This document shows positions 33,342 through 42,730 of a stretch of DNA of 64,000 bases, in pieces. Position numbers and translations under genes: made by a program. Position 1 is the first letter of the stretch; every line of letters begins with the position of its first letter. Source of the stretch: Zhenpiania hominis (GTDB lineage Bacteria > Bacillota > Clostridia > Peptostreptococcales > Anaerovoracaceae); assembly GCF_014333425.1 (NCBI RefSeq), contig NZ_JACRYT010000001.1, forward strand, positions 124,001 through 188,000. Direction: 5' to 3'. The notes beneath the pieces were generated by a model. The model worked only from the letters and a program-made list of their open reading frames with translations. It searched no databases and was not told the DNA's origin.

Positions 33342-34323
33342 ACAGGAGCTGCAGGCCATGGGAATGGATCAGGACGCGGATTTTGACAGGCAGATTGAGC
33401 AGATGATCAATAAAAAAATCAGGAAGATCGCGCTGAAATCCGCCATTTCCGTAGTGCTGGCGGCGGTGGTGATCTTTCTTGGAGTCAGTCCCCTGCTGAA
33501 CCTGTGTAATATGAATCCTCAAAAGCTGAATGAAGGTAACCCCAGCAGGCTGCTTTCCGTGATGCGGGCTTACTATGAAACCATGTATCCTTACCGGGAG
33601 GTTTACGGAATAGAGGTGGAAAAGGAAGGGTTCGGATGCTATACGCTGAACATGAACCTGCTGGACCACACGGAAGAGGATCTGGTCATTGGTCCGACTA
33701 ATGTGACGATGGAAATGAAATGGGGAAAGCTTTCTGTCGCAAATGACAGCGGCGGGCGGGCGCGGATTCTTCTGGGAGCCTTTTACACAGAGGACCAGGA
33801 GGAGAAACTGACCAGGAAAGAATTTGCCTCCCTGCTTTCGGAGATTGAAAAGCTTCCGCAGTCCTCTTATCTGTACCTGTCCCTTTCGGATCAGAAGACG
33901 AGGAAGGTGGAAGACCTGATAAAACAAAACAGCGATGATTTTCAGATTGAATGGCTGCAGGTTTATGAGCCACAATGTGATTTTCAGGCAGGGCTGAGCC
34001 TGAATCTTTCCGCGGCCACGAAAGAATCGGACAAACGAGGAGAAATGAGCGCGGGGGAATTAAGGCAGGTTTATCTGGAAAATCTGGAGTTGTTGGAAGA
34101 AAATATAGAAATCTGGGAAGATCTGGATATGCCATCCAATGACAGCGTCTGGCGTTCGGATAAAACTCTGCTTGAGGAACTGGAAGAAGCGGGAAACTCT
34201 TCCGATACCTTTGAAACAAAGCATTACTGCGTTTCCGGCAGCAGAGACGCGGTGCTTTCCTATCTGCGGTCCGGAAGCTTTGAGCGAATTCTGGTAGATA
34301 ACGTGCGGTTCAGCAGATTGTAA
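33310..34323 (+). CDS. Membrane-bound anti-sigma factor, sigma-regulator family
   Basis: The 337-residue protein has an N-terminal charged part, one membrane helix (about residues 45-65, ISVVLAAVVIFLGVSPLL), and a large outer domain. This is the layout of sigma-regulator N/C family anti-sigma factors that pair with ECF sigma factors in Firmicutes. The ATG follows AAGGAGGAAGAGG and lies within the sigma gene. The signal sensed by the outer domain is unknown. Confidence 0.75.
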   Translation: MKEMEKERKLEQELQAMGMDQDADFDRQIEQMINKKIRKIALKSAISVVLAAVVIFLGVSPLLNLCNMNPQKLNEGNPSRLLSVMRAYYETMYPYREVYGIEVEKEGFGCYTLNMNLLDHTEEDLVIGPTNVTMEMKWGKLSVANDSGGRARILLGAFYTEDQEEKLTRKEFASLLSEIEKLPQSSYLYLSLSDQKTRKVEDLIKQNSDDFQIEWLQVYEPQCDFQAGLSLNLSAATKESDKRGEMSAGELRQVYLENLELLEENIEIWEDLDMPSNDSVWRSDKTLLEELEEAGNSSDTFETKHYCVSGSRDAVLSYLRSGSFERILVDNVRFSRL

Positions 34324-34491
34324 ATCCATGAAGATTTTAGAAACATTTTGCGTTTTGCTCCGTTTGTTGATATATTTGATGATCGCGATCCGGGACCGCG
34401 GATAATCTTCATTCGGGGAAAGCGAATTTATGATATAATCGCTGTAACAGAGCGCGGGATAAACCTGCGGAATCAAAAGGAGAACACCAAG

Positions 34492-34887
34492 ATGGCATAT
34501 GACTTAAATGAAAATAAAGAACTGGAAAACGCCATCCAAAAGGCGTGCGAAGAACAGTCAGAGGACTCGGTCATCGGAGTGATGCGGGCCCTGCAGAAAA
34601 GCATGGAAAATGGCGGAATGCTGCTGGTTGCTATGGGAGAACGGGAAGAAGCTTCCTGTTTTGAAATGCGAAAGCTGAAAACCACCGGCGGAGGCGAGAC
34701 GCTGGCTGTCTTTACCAGTCTTTCAGAAGCGGGAAAGGGTAAGACAGTGCCTATGATGTTTCAGTTTACGAAAGCCCTGTTTGCGGACGCGCAGCAGCTG
34801 CAGTGGTGCGTAGGCATCCTCTTCAACCCATGGGGTGAATCCTTTTTTCTGCCAAAAGATTTAATCCCCTTGATTCCGGGAGTCTAA
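34492..34887 (+). CDS. SseB-like protein
   Basis: A 131-residue soluble protein with AVFTSLSEAGKGKTVPMM and GILFNPWGESFFLPKDLIPLI, which recalls the SseB N-terminal domain seen in many Firmicute hypothetical proteins. ATG follows AAAAGGAGAACACCAAG. Its neighbours give no clue to function. Confidence 0.6.
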   Translation: MAYDLNENKELENAIQKACEEQSEDSVIGVMRALQKSMENGGMLLVAMGEREEASCFEMRKLKTTGGGETLAVFTSLSEAGKGKTVPMMFQFTKALFADAQQLQWCVGILFNPWGESFFLPKDLIPLIPGV

Positions 34888-35217
34888 GCAAGGGGGATTT
34901 GACGGCAGGAGACCCGGGGGGTGAACACTTTAGGACGAGAAAACAGAGGAAATCGGGAATCCGTAAGATGTCGGTTTGTAGCCAGCTTAGGTTAAATTGG
35001 CCTTTTGGATACAAAACTTTCCCGTTCGCGGGATTTGTCTTTGAGAAATTCTCGGATTTTGTCGGATTTTCCTAAATTCATCCTCTCAAACCCACAACTT
35101 TTGTATCCATCAGGCCCCTTTCGGCCTCTTAGGCTACAATCCCAGCTCCGAAGCGAGCCAGCTAGCTTCTCTCAGAGGAATCGGGACCGTAAAGATACAG
35201 CCGGCAAATCCACCGCA
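34888..35217. other. Non-coding stretch with inverted repeat
   Basis: No gene with a ribosome site. TGGATACAAAA (35006-35016) and TTTTGTATCCA (35099-35109) are exact complements 82 bases apart, flanked by GGCC on both sides. CCCG-TTCG-CGGG lies between them. A large cruciform or RNA hairpin could form. Confidence 0.5.
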
Positions 35218-36326
35218 TTATTTCCGCACAGCGGCAAACTGTTTCATGATATGCGGAATCTCAATTTTCTGCGGACAGTGTTTCAGGCACAGGCCGCATT
35301 GGAGACAGGATTCCGGTCCATGTTTGATTCTGGAAAGCCCGGCGATTCGCCAGGTTTCCCCACTGACCCGGTGCTCGTTATATCCTTTTATGAGAAGGGG
35401 AATATCCAGTCCGGCAGGACAGACAGAGCAGCAGTATCTGCAGCCGGTACACGGAACGCTCCGATCCTCGAGAAAGGCGTCCGCTGCCTTCTCCAGAATT
35501 TTTATTTCCTGACTGCTTAACGGATCGGGCTTGTCAAATATGGTCAGGTTGTCTTTTATTTGTGCAATGGAACTCATTCCGCTGAGTATCGTGCGTACAT
35601 TCGGCAGCCCCATGAGAAAACGGAAGCCCCAGGACGCGAGCGAGCGGTTCGGCGCGGCATCCTTCAGAATCTTCGCGGCTTTGGGATTGAGGGAAGAAAG
35701 GATACCTCCTTTCATAGGTTCCATCACCCAGATGGGGATGTTGTGGGCGGTTACAATCTCGTATTGCCTTTTGGCGTTAAGCAGCTTCCAGTCAATGTAA
35801 TTCAGCTGAAGAAGCGCCATATCAAATCCGTCGTACCATTCTAAAAAGCGGCTCAGAGTTTCCGGCGCGGCATGGGAGGAAAAGCCCAGATAGCGGATAC
35901 GCCCCAGTCTTTTCTGTTCCTGAAGAAATCCGATATAGTCCCGGCTTTCATCGGTAAAGGCGTCAAAGGAATTTTCATCCATCCCGTGGAGCAGATAAAA
36001 GTCCAGATAATCCGTCTGCAAACGCCGGAGCTGTTCCTCGAAGAGCGCGCGGATATCCGGATTCGCGGACACATAATATTTGGAAGACAGATAATAGCTA
36101 CTCCGATTGTGTTTTTTCAGCGATTCTCCCAGAAAGCGTTCCGAATCTCCTTCATGGTAGGTATAAGCGGTATCAACAAAGTTGATGCCATGCCCCAGCG
36201 CGTAATCGATACCTTCTGCGCTTTTTCCCGATCAATGCAGTTGGGATCTTCGGGCCTGGCCGGCAGGCGCAGAGAACCGATGCCCAAGGCGGAAACGGAT
36301 AAATCGTGGAATGGATAATAATACAT
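35218..36326 (-). pseudogene. Aldo/keto reductase with 4Fe-4S tail, frameshifted
   Basis: Two frames make one protein. The N-terminus MYYYPFHDLSVSALGIGSLRLP (to about 36227) is followed in another frame by EGIDYALGHGINFVDTAYTYHEGDS and runs to the C-terminal cysteine clusters CTGCRYCCSVCPAG and CLQCGLCLKHCP. The break lies at a five-A run on the minus strand (36222-36226); one extra A would restore EK-SAEGIDYAL. The ATG at 36326 follows AAGGAGCATTTTC. The rest of the protein looks intact, so a recent mutation or a sequencing error is likely. A related intact gene lies at 38025-39128. Confidence 0.8.
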
Positions 36327-36874
36327 GAAAATGCTCCTTGTTCTTTTCGTTTCTTTATATTATAAAGGGATACTGATGTTGGGGCAAATGCGTATGACGT
36401 ATAAGATGAAATGCCCGGAAGGTATGGCATTGGGAACCGGGCTTGACAAAACCGTGTGGCCAGTTCCCCGAAAAGATTTTCCGGGCACATTTTCTCTCTT
36501 TTTTTATGGCCAGTCGGCGCGATCAGATGATACGGACACAAAAAAATGATAATTTGCAGGAAAAATGCGGAAACGGATCGCGAGTTATTTCCGCCGCGCA
36601 GATAATTCCGACATAATTCGATGTAATTTAACAAATTTCGCCAAAGAACTGAGTTAGTCTCAGAAAACTTTTTGTTCCCGGTCAGAATAAAAACGGAATT
36701 GGCCGCAAAATTGCTCACCGCATTACATCCCATCCCCTCGCCCCTGTACTTCCTCACCAAAATATGGTAAACTGAAACCGACAAAAACTTGGTTTTTTCA
36801 TGAAACGTGTTATAATGGGAAACATTGGGGTATAAAATTAGGAAGCGATCAAAAGGAGGGCGAGGAGTTTAAAA
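36327..36874. other. Non-coding stretch
   Basis: No gene. A weak hairpin uses TGCCCGGAA near 36413 and TTCCGGGCA near 36479. The last part carries the promoter for the next gene. Confidence 0.5.
36789..36816 (+). promoter_or_regulatory. Sigma-A promoter for the DUF2156 gene
   Basis: TTGGTT, 16 bases, then TATAAT, about 58 bases before the start codon. Confidence 0.6.
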
Positions 36875-37876
36875 ATGAGATGTACATCATGCAGTAAAGA
36901 ATCCTGCTATGTCAGAAATAATCCTCAAAGGGGATGCTCGGAGGAAAGTACTTATCCGGAACTGGAGACCCTGCAGTTTCAGAAGCTGACGATGGCGGAG
37001 GAGGAAGCGCTGGAGCCGTATTTTTCCATGCGTCCCAACCAGATCTGTGACAGCAGCTTTCTGGATATTTTTCTGTGGAGCAGATCCAATAAACTGGAGT
37101 ACTGTCTGATTGAGGGGAAAGCGATTTTATGGAAAATGGAGATGGACGGGGAACCGTATACCGTGATGCCGTCCTGCAGGGAAGAAGATCTGCCTTATTA
37201 TTTCAAGCTGACCCAGGACTATTTCAATAAGGTTCTGAAACGGCCGGTAAAGATTTTCCTGGCGGATGTGGAAGCGGTGGAATACCTGAAGCTGCAGGAG
37301 AATCCATACTATCAGATCAGCAAGCAGGACGACCTGAAGGATTATTTGTACGACGCGGAAAAGCTGCGTACCCTTTCCGGAAGGGCTTATCACAAAAAGA
37401 AAAATCTGGTCAATAAATTCAAAAAAATGTACGATGGGCGATGGGAGTACCGCAGTCTTACCGGAGAGGATGCGGAAGAAATCCGGGCGTTTCTCGAACA
37501 CTGGTACGCCACAGCCAAATCCGAGGAAGAGGGGCTGGATAAGGAAAAAGACGGAATCTGGGAAGTGCTCCGTTATCCGGTGGCGCCGGGCATCCGCATG
37601 GGTTCCATTTTCGTAGACGGTAAGATGGAAGCGTTTACCATGGGAAATTATAACGAACTGGAAGAAATGGCCTTTATCTGTGTGGAAAAAGCCAACTCCC
37701 AGATCCCGGGACTGTACCAGACCATCAACCAGCAGTTCATTGTGCAGGAATTTCCGGATTCCCGAATCGTAAACCGGGAAGACGACGTGGGCCTTGAAGG
37801 GCTGCGGAAAGCGAAGCTCAGTTACAATCCCATCGGATACGCGGAAAAATATACCGTGATACAAAGTCTATATTAG
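36875..37876 (+). CDS. DUF2156 (phosphatidylglycerol lysyltransferase C-terminal-like) protein
   Basis: A 333-residue cytosolic protein with tandem GNAT-like folds of the DUF2156 family: YPELETLQFQKLTMAEE, SGRAYHKKKNLVNKFKK and, near the C-terminus, YQTINQQFIVQEF and VNREDDVGLEGLRKAKLSYNP. Lysyl-phosphatidylglycerol synthases share the C-terminal domain, but no membrane domain is here. AAAAGGAGGGCGAGG precedes the ATG. The substrate is unknown. Its Cys-rich N-terminus (CTSCSKESC) may bind metal. Confidence 0.85.
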   Translation: MRCTSCSKESCYVRNNPQRGCSEESTYPELETLQFQKLTMAEEEALEPYFSMRPNQICDSSFLDIFLWSRSNKLEYCLIEGKAILWKMEMDGEPYTVMPSCREEDLPYYFKLTQDYFNKVLKRPVKIFLADVEAVEYLKLQENPYYQISKQDDLKDYLYDAEKLRTLSGRAYHKKKNLVNKFKKMYDGRWEYRSLTGEDAEEIRAFLEHWYATAKSEEEGLDKEKDGIWEVLRYPVAPGIRMGSIFVDGKMEAFTMGNYNELEEMAFICVEKANSQIPGLYQTINQQFIVQEFPDSRIVNREDDVGLEGLRKAKLSYNPIGYAEKYTVIQSLY

Positions 37877-37884
37877 TAGGTGTG

Positions 37885-37920
37885 AAAAGAGCCTTATGCC
37901 GCTGTGCAGGGCTCTTTTTT
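37885..37920 (+). terminator. Terminator after the DUF2156 gene
   Basis: AAAAGAGCC ... GGGCTCTTTTTT, loop of 15 bases. Confidence 0.85.
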
Positions 37921-38024
37921 GATCCCGACATTCCCATAAGGCATAGATAAGCATGCGATAGAAGTATTTGCGAGGAACCGTTTCCAGCCGTATACTGATA
38001 AATAGAGAAGAGAGGGAGGGAAGA

Positions 38025-39128
38025 ATGGCGACTATGGAATACAGAAAACTTCCCCACGGCGATGAGCGGATCAGCGTCATCGGCCTGGGTATGGGATATA
38101 TTCACGAGGGGAGTGAAGAGGAAATCGAAAAAACGCTGCGGCTCGCGCGGAGCAGCGGCATCAACTTTTTTGATATGGCGGCAGCGGAGGTGAAGCCCTA
38201 TTCCTGTTATTCCCGCGTCTTTGAAGGGCAGCGGGAGCAGGTTTATCTGCAGATGCACTTTGGAGCCGTCTATGACAGCGGAAAGTACGGGTGGTCCAGA
38301 GACCCGGAAGAAATCAGGAGAAACTTTGAGGACCTCCTGAAAACCATGGGTACCGATTATACAGATTTCGGTTTTGTCCACTGCATCGATGAAACCGATG
38401 ACTTTCATCAAATTATGGAAGGCGGAATCTGGGATTACATGAAACATCTGAAGCAGGACGGCATAATCCGGCACCTGGGCGTTTCCACCCACAACCCGGA
38501 GATTCTGCGGCGGTTTCTGGATACGGGGAAAATCGATCTTGCCATGTTCAGCATTAACCCGGCCTACGATTACTCTACAGGCACTTACGGCATCGGAGCT
38601 GCCGACGAACGCGGCCGACTGTATCAGGAATGTGAAAAAAACGGAGTGGGAATCTCGGTAATGAAGCCTTTCGGCGGTGGACAGCTGTTGGACGCGAAAA
38701 CATCGCCCTTTCAGACGGCGCTGACCAAAACACAGTGTATCCAGTACGCTCTGGATCGGCCGGCGGTTATGACCGTGCTCCCGGGAGTAAGAAACAGCGA
38801 GGATCTGCGACAGGTGCTGGAATATCTGGACGCTGATGAAGAGGAACGGGATTATTCGGTGATCGGCCGCTTTACCCCGGCCAGCGCGGAAGGTGTCTGC
38901 GTGTACTGCAACCACTGCCAGCCATGCCCGAAGGGTCTGGATGTGGGAATGATCAATAAATATTACGATCTGGCTCTTGCCGGAGACGAGATGGCAAAGG
39001 GCCATTATGAGAAACTGTCTGTAAAAGCGGGCGCGTGTATTCAGTGCGGACACTGTGAAAGGCGCTGTCCGTTCCATGTAAAGCAGGAAAAGAGGATGCA
39101 GGAAATCGCGGCATATTTTGGCGCGTAA
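38025..39128 (+). CDS. Aldo/keto reductase with C-terminal ferredoxin-like clusters
   Basis: This 367-residue protein starts with an aldo/keto reductase barrel: ISVIGLGMGYIHEGSEEE, NFFDMAAAE, FVHCIDETDDFHQ and RHLGVSTHNPEILRRF. The C-terminus has CVYCNHCQPCPKG and CIQCGHCERRCPFH, two 4Fe-4S sites. Such fusions occur in anaerobes and may exchange electrons with ferredoxin. ATG at 38025 follows GAGGGAGGGAAGA. Flavodoxin follows after 31 bases, a likely electron partner. Confidence 0.88.
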   Translation: MATMEYRKLPHGDERISVIGLGMGYIHEGSEEEIEKTLRLARSSGINFFDMAAAEVKPYSCYSRVFEGQREQVYLQMHFGAVYDSGKYGWSRDPEEIRRNFEDLLKTMGTDYTDFGFVHCIDETDDFHQIMEGGIWDYMKHLKQDGIIRHLGVSTHNPEILRRFLDTGKIDLAMFSINPAYDYSTGTYGIGAADERGRLYQECEKNGVGISVMKPFGGGQLLDAKTSPFQTALTKTQCIQYALDRPAVMTVLPGVRNSEDLRQVLEYLDADEEERDYSVIGRFTPASAEGVCVYCNHCQPCPKGLDVGMINKYYDLALAGDEMAKGHYEKLSVKAGACIQCGHCERRCPFHVKQEKRMQEIAAYFGA

Positions 39129-39159
39129 CCATAAATATATTGTAGTAGGAGGGAACAAA

Positions 39160-39639
39160 ATGAGCAAGAGATTAGTGGCGTATTTTTCAGCAAGCGGAGT
39201 AACGGCGAAAACAGCAAAGGCGCTGGCGGAGGCGGCGGAAGCGGATCTTTATGAGATTCAGCCGCAGCTCCCCTACACGCAGGCGGATCTGAACTGGATG
39301 GATAAAAAAAGCCGCAGTACCGTGGAAATGAATGACCCGGATTCCCGTCCGGCAATTTCCGGAAGCGTACCTGGTATGGATCAGTATGATGTGATTTTTC
39401 TGGGCTTTCCCATCTGGTGGTACACAGCGCCGACCATTATTAAAACATTTCTGGAAAGCTACGATATGGCTGGTAAAAAGATTGTGTTATTTGCCACTTC
39501 CGGAGGAAGCGGTCTGGGCGATACGGCTAGGACCCTTCAGAAAGTCTGCCCAAAGGCGGAATTTAAAGGCGGAAAGCTGCTGAACGGACGTCAGAGCAGG
39601 GAAAGCCTGACTTCCTGGATCGAAAGTCTGGACATCTAA
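39160..39639 (+). CDS. Flavodoxin
   Basis: A 159-residue FMN protein. The phosphate loop is YFSASGVTAKTAKALAEAA, and the ring-binding loops are FLGFPIWWYTAP and FATSGGSGLGDTA. ATG at 39160 follows TAGGAGGGAACAAA. It lies directly after the ferredoxin-tailed reductase, so electron transfer between them is plausible, though not shown. Confidence 0.9.
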   Translation: MSKRLVAYFSASGVTAKTAKALAEAAEADLYEIQPQLPYTQADLNWMDKKSRSTVEMNDPDSRPAISGSVPGMDQYDVIFLGFPIWWYTAPTIIKTFLESYDMAGKKIVLFATSGGSGLGDTARTLQKVCPKAEFKGGKLLNGRQSRESLTSWIESLDI

Positions 39640-39670
39640 GCTGGACTTCCCGCGGCGCTTTCCGCGTCTA

Positions 39671-39717
39671 AATCCCTCCCGGCCCGCATATAGTGAGCCG
39701 AGGGGGGATTTTTTTGC
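39671..39717 (+). terminator. Terminator after the flavodoxin gene
   Basis: AATCCCTCCCGGC pairs with GCCGAGGGGGGATT, then seven T. Confidence 0.85.
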
Positions 39718-39722
39718 TTGAT

Positions 39723-39860
39723 GTGAAAAAACTTGTGCAGGAAATACGGCAGCGTCCGGGGGATTCAACCGGCGGTCAGGTTGTATTTTTTCTGGTTTGT
39801 CTCGCGATCTTTGCTCTGTATTTTTTTCTGCTTCTGAGGTGGAGAGCCCGGCGCCGCTGA
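39723..39860 (+). CDS. Possible 45-residue membrane peptide
   Basis: GTG-started frame with one membrane helix (GGQVVFFLVCLAIFALYFF) and a basic end (RWRARRR). It starts six bases after the terminator and has no clear ribosome site, so it may be chance. Confidence 0.2.
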   Translation: MKKLVQEIRQRPGDSTGGQVVFFLVCLAIFALYFFLLLRWRARRR

Positions 39861-39879
39861 ATGAAATGGCGGAAAACGG

Positions 39880-40818
39880 GAAACCTTTGTCTTTTCCGAA
39901 GACAGGGAAAAACTCAAAAGGCAAGCAGAGGCGGCGCGGCGGCTGGGAGCAGCTGCGGAGTTTGTAAACACGGTTCCCCTGCCTTTCGCCGCGGGAGGCG
40001 CAGTGAAGGTGAAAGGACAGGCTCAGTTTCATCCATTAAAGTTTCTGAAGGGGCTGATAGCAGAACTGATTATATATGAACGAACCCCGGTTCTTTCTGT
40101 GGAAGGGCATACAGCCCGGACCGGACAGGGGAACGTGCGGGCGGAAAAAATTGTCTTCGCCTGCCATTATCCTTTTATAAACTTTCCTGGTCTGTATTTT
40201 TCAAGAATGCACCAGGAGCGCTCTTACGTTCTGGCGCTGGAAAACACCCGGCAGGAGGAAGGCATGTATATCGGCGCGGGTTCGATGCCCTATTCTTTCC
40301 GCTTCCCTTTATCGGGCGTTACGCGGCGGGCAAACCGGACTGGTATGTCATCTCCGGATTTCAGAAATGGGGCATGACTTCCTCCATGGCGGCGGCTCTG
40401 CTGCTGACAGCGGAGATTACCGGCGAGAGGATGCCCGTATCAGAGCTTGTGTCTCCTCAGCGATTTTCCCCGCGGGAGCTGGCAAAGACGGCGGCCATGG
40501 GAGCCAAAGCGGTAAAATACATTGGAAAACGTCTGTTTCAGATACCCAAAAGCACTGTCCGGGATCTAAAACCGGGGCACGGAGCCGTCGTGCGTACCGC
40601 TGCCGGAAAAATGGGCGTTTATCGAGATGAAGAAGGGAAGTTCCACGCCGTGTCCCCTCCGCTGTCCCCATCTTGGCTGTCAGCTTTCCTGGAATCCGGG
40701 CGAGAAAAGCTGGGACTGCCCGTGCCACGGCTCCCGGTTTGATTATGACGGAAATCTGCTGTCCGGTCCCGCCCAGATTCCCGCTAGCGGTTCTTCTGCA
40801 GATACCATAGACGGGTGA
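39880..40818 (+). pseudogene. FAD oxidoreductase with Rieske domain, decayed
   Basis: Pieces in several frames line up as one protein. FVFSEDREKL and QAQFHPLKFLKGL with EKIVFACHYPFINFPGLYFSRMHQERSYVL are the middle of a DadA-like FAD oxidoreductase. A shift near 40300 leads to FIGRYAAGKPDWYV and KWGMTSSMAAALLLTAEITG. A second shift near 40650 leads to the Rieske motifs CPHLGC and CPCHGSRF. The N-terminal part, with the FAD loop, is missing. It is non-functional. Confidence 0.8.
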
Positions 40819-40850
40819 TAAAAGTGAAAACAGTCCCCCATCCAGGCCCG

Positions 40851-41028
40851 CGCGAACAAATACCCATGTTTTGGGTCTGAGTGGCGTAAAACGCGAACAA
40901 ATGTATAAAAGGCAAAAGAAAAATTGCCTTTTTTCGCTTTAACCCTTAAAAATCTCTCTTAATTTGGCGTCTTTTGCGCGAAATCCGCACTTCTCAGATT
41001 GAAGGTGCGAAAATGTTCGCGTCGCACC
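40851..41028. repeat. CGCGAACA repeats and hairpin in the gap before the acetyltransferase
   Basis: CGCGAACAAAT occurs at 40851-40861 and 40892-40902, and its complement TGTTCGCG at 41014-41021. That last copy lies in the loop of a perfect hairpin, GGTGCGA ... TCGCACC (41004-41010 and 41022-41028), so loop-to-repeat pairing is possible. AAAAGGCAA ... TTGCCTTTTTT (40907-40934) between them is a terminator-like stem. Confidence 0.5.
40907..40934 (+). terminator. Terminator-like stem
   Basis: AAAAGGCAA-AAGAAAAA-TTGCCTTTTTT; follows the decayed oxidoreductase gene. Confidence 0.6.
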
Positions 41029-41088
41029 GTAGCATCTGTACAGCATTCCTCGATTGGAGTACAATACAATAGCAGGAGGAAATATACT

Positions 41089-41568
41089 ATGAAACCAAAG
41101 TTAAACTTTCGTTACGCGAAGGAATCGGATACAGAAAAAATTTTGTATTTTATAAAGGAACTGGCAGCCTATGAAAAAATGCTGGATGAAGTAGTGGCGA
41201 CAGAGGAGTTGCTGAAAGAATGGATTTTCGAGAAAAAGAAGGCGGAGGTGATTTTTGCCATGGAAGGAGAAACGGAAGTCGGTTTTGCTCTCTTCTTCCA
41301 CAATTTTTCTACTTTCCTGGGACGCGCGGGGATTTATCTGGAGGATTTGTTTGTCCTTCCGGAGCACAGAGGGAAGGGCTATGGAAAAGGCCTGCTGAAG
41401 CAGCTTGCGAAAATCGCGGTGGAGCGGGGCTGCGGACGGCTGGAGTGGTGGTGCCTGGATTGGAACAAACCCAGCATTGATTTTTATTTATCCCTGGGCG
41501 CGGAGCCCATGGAGGATTGGACGGTGTACCGAATTGCCGGTGACACGCTGATCCATATGGCGGAATAA
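41089..41568 (+). CDS. GNAT-family N-acetyltransferase
   Basis: A 159-residue acetyltransferase. The acetyl-CoA loop is LPEHRGKGYGKGLLK and the C-terminal WWCLDWNKPSIDFYLSLGA fits the family, with likeness to diamine acetyltransferases. ATG at 41089 follows AGCAGGAGGAAATATACT. No partner genes; substrate unknown. Confidence 0.88.
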   Translation: MKPKLNFRYAKESDTEKILYFIKELAAYEKMLDEVVATEELLKEWIFEKKKAEVIFAMEGETEVGFALFFHNFSTFLGRAGIYLEDLFVLPEHRGKGYGKGLLKQLAKIAVERGCGRLEWWCLDWNKPSIDFYLSLGAEPMEDWTVYRIAGDTLIHMAE

Positions 41569-41635
41569 GCCGGATCGACCCCCATATGCTTATAACGCTT
41601 CCGTAATGACGAAGGGCTGAACAAAAACTGACCCC

Positions 41636-41664
41636 TTGTTCTTTCAGATTCTGTGGCATATAAT
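41636..41664 (+). promoter_or_regulatory. Sigma-A promoter for hemB
   Basis: TTGTTC, 17 bases, TATAAT. It lies 80 bases before hemB and probably drives hemB-hemL-cbiET-cbiA. No riboswitch was found in this leader. Confidence 0.65.
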
Positions 41665-41746
41665 TAGAACCATACGAGGCCGGGCGGCTGAACAGAAACA
41701 ATATGCTTTTATTGCTGATATATGAGCAGGAAAGGAAGAAAGTAAC

Positions 41747-42730
41747 ATGGAGTTAACAAAACGACCGAGAAGACTGAGAATGGACGGACGGGTCAGAGAC
41801 ATGATTCGGGAAACCAGAATTTCCAAAAAATCTCTGATCTATCCTATTTTTGTAGAGGAAGGCGAAAAGGTCATTCGGGAAATCGAGACCATGCCGGGAC
41901 AAAAACGCTACAGTCCGGACACACTGCCATACGCATTGGAGGAAGCGGCAAAGGCGGGAATCCAGAATATTATGTTCTTTGGAATTCCAAAGCATAAAGA
42001 TGAATGCGGCAGTCAGGCCTACCATGATCACGGGATCATCCAGGAGGCTATGCGGGCTGCGAAAAAGGCGGTTCCAGAGCTTCTTTACATCGGGGATGTG
42101 TGTATGTGCGAATACACCAGCCACGGACACTGCGGAATCATCAAAGGCGACAGCGTGGACAACGATAAAACCCTGCCTCTGCTGGCAAAGACGGCAGTAT
42201 CTCAGGTCGCGGCAGGCGCGGATATGGTAGCGCCTTCCGATATGATGGACGGAAGGGTGGCAGCCATCCGGAAAGCTCTGGATGAAGCAGGATATATCGA
42301 TACCCCGATTATGTCCTACGCGGCCAAATACGCTTCCGCTTTCTACGGACCTTTCCGGGACGCGGCGGGATCGGATAATTTTAAAGGAAACCGCAAAACC
42401 TACCAAATGGACTGGCACAACCGAAGAGAAGCGCTCAAAGAAGTCGATACGGATTTGGAAGAAGGCGCGGACATTATTATGGTAAAGCCAGCTCTTTCTT
42501 ATATGGACATTATCCGGGAAACAAGAGACCGGGTCAATGTGCCGGTAGCGGCTTACAGCGTAAGCGGCGAGTACGCCATGATTAAGGCGGCGGGAGCTCA
42601 GGGAATGATCGATGAGAAAGCGATTATCGCGGAGACTACCACCAGCATTTACCGCGCGGGCGCGGAAATCTTAATTACCTATTTTGCAAAAGAAATTGCG
42701 GAAATGATCGATGAAGGGAGAATCGGATAA
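41747..42730 (+). CDS. hemB: Porphobilinogen synthase (HemB)
   Basis: The enzyme joins two 5-aminolevulinates to give porphobilinogen. The metal-binding DVCMCEYTSHGHCG has three cysteines of the zinc type, and the Schiff-base lysine lies in VKPALSYMDI; APSDMMDGRV is also conserved. 327 residues, normal. The ATG of hemL overlaps its last base, so the two are coupled. It opens a set of early tetrapyrrole and cobalamin genes. Confidence 0.97.
   Translation: MELTKRPRRLRMDGRVRDMIRETRISKKSLIYPIFVEEGEKVIREIETMPGQKRYSPDTLPYALEEAAKAGIQNIMFFGIPKHKDECGSQAYHDHGIIQEAMRAAKKAVPELLYIGDVCMCEYTSHGHCGIIKGDSVDNDKTLPLLAKTAVSQVAAGADMVAPSDMMDGRVAAIRKALDEAGYIDTPIMSYAAKYASAFYGPFRDAAGSDNFKGNRKTYQMDWHNRREALKEVDTDLEEGADIIMVKPALSYMDIIRETRDRVNVPVAAYSVSGEYAMIKAAGAQGMIDEKAIIAETTTSIYRAGAEILITYFAKEIAEMIDEGRIG

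Noticed and set aside
35005..35520. A 171-codon plus-strand frame running into the reductase pseudogene
   Set aside because: Low-complexity product, no ribosome site, overlaps a conserved reductase on the other strand.
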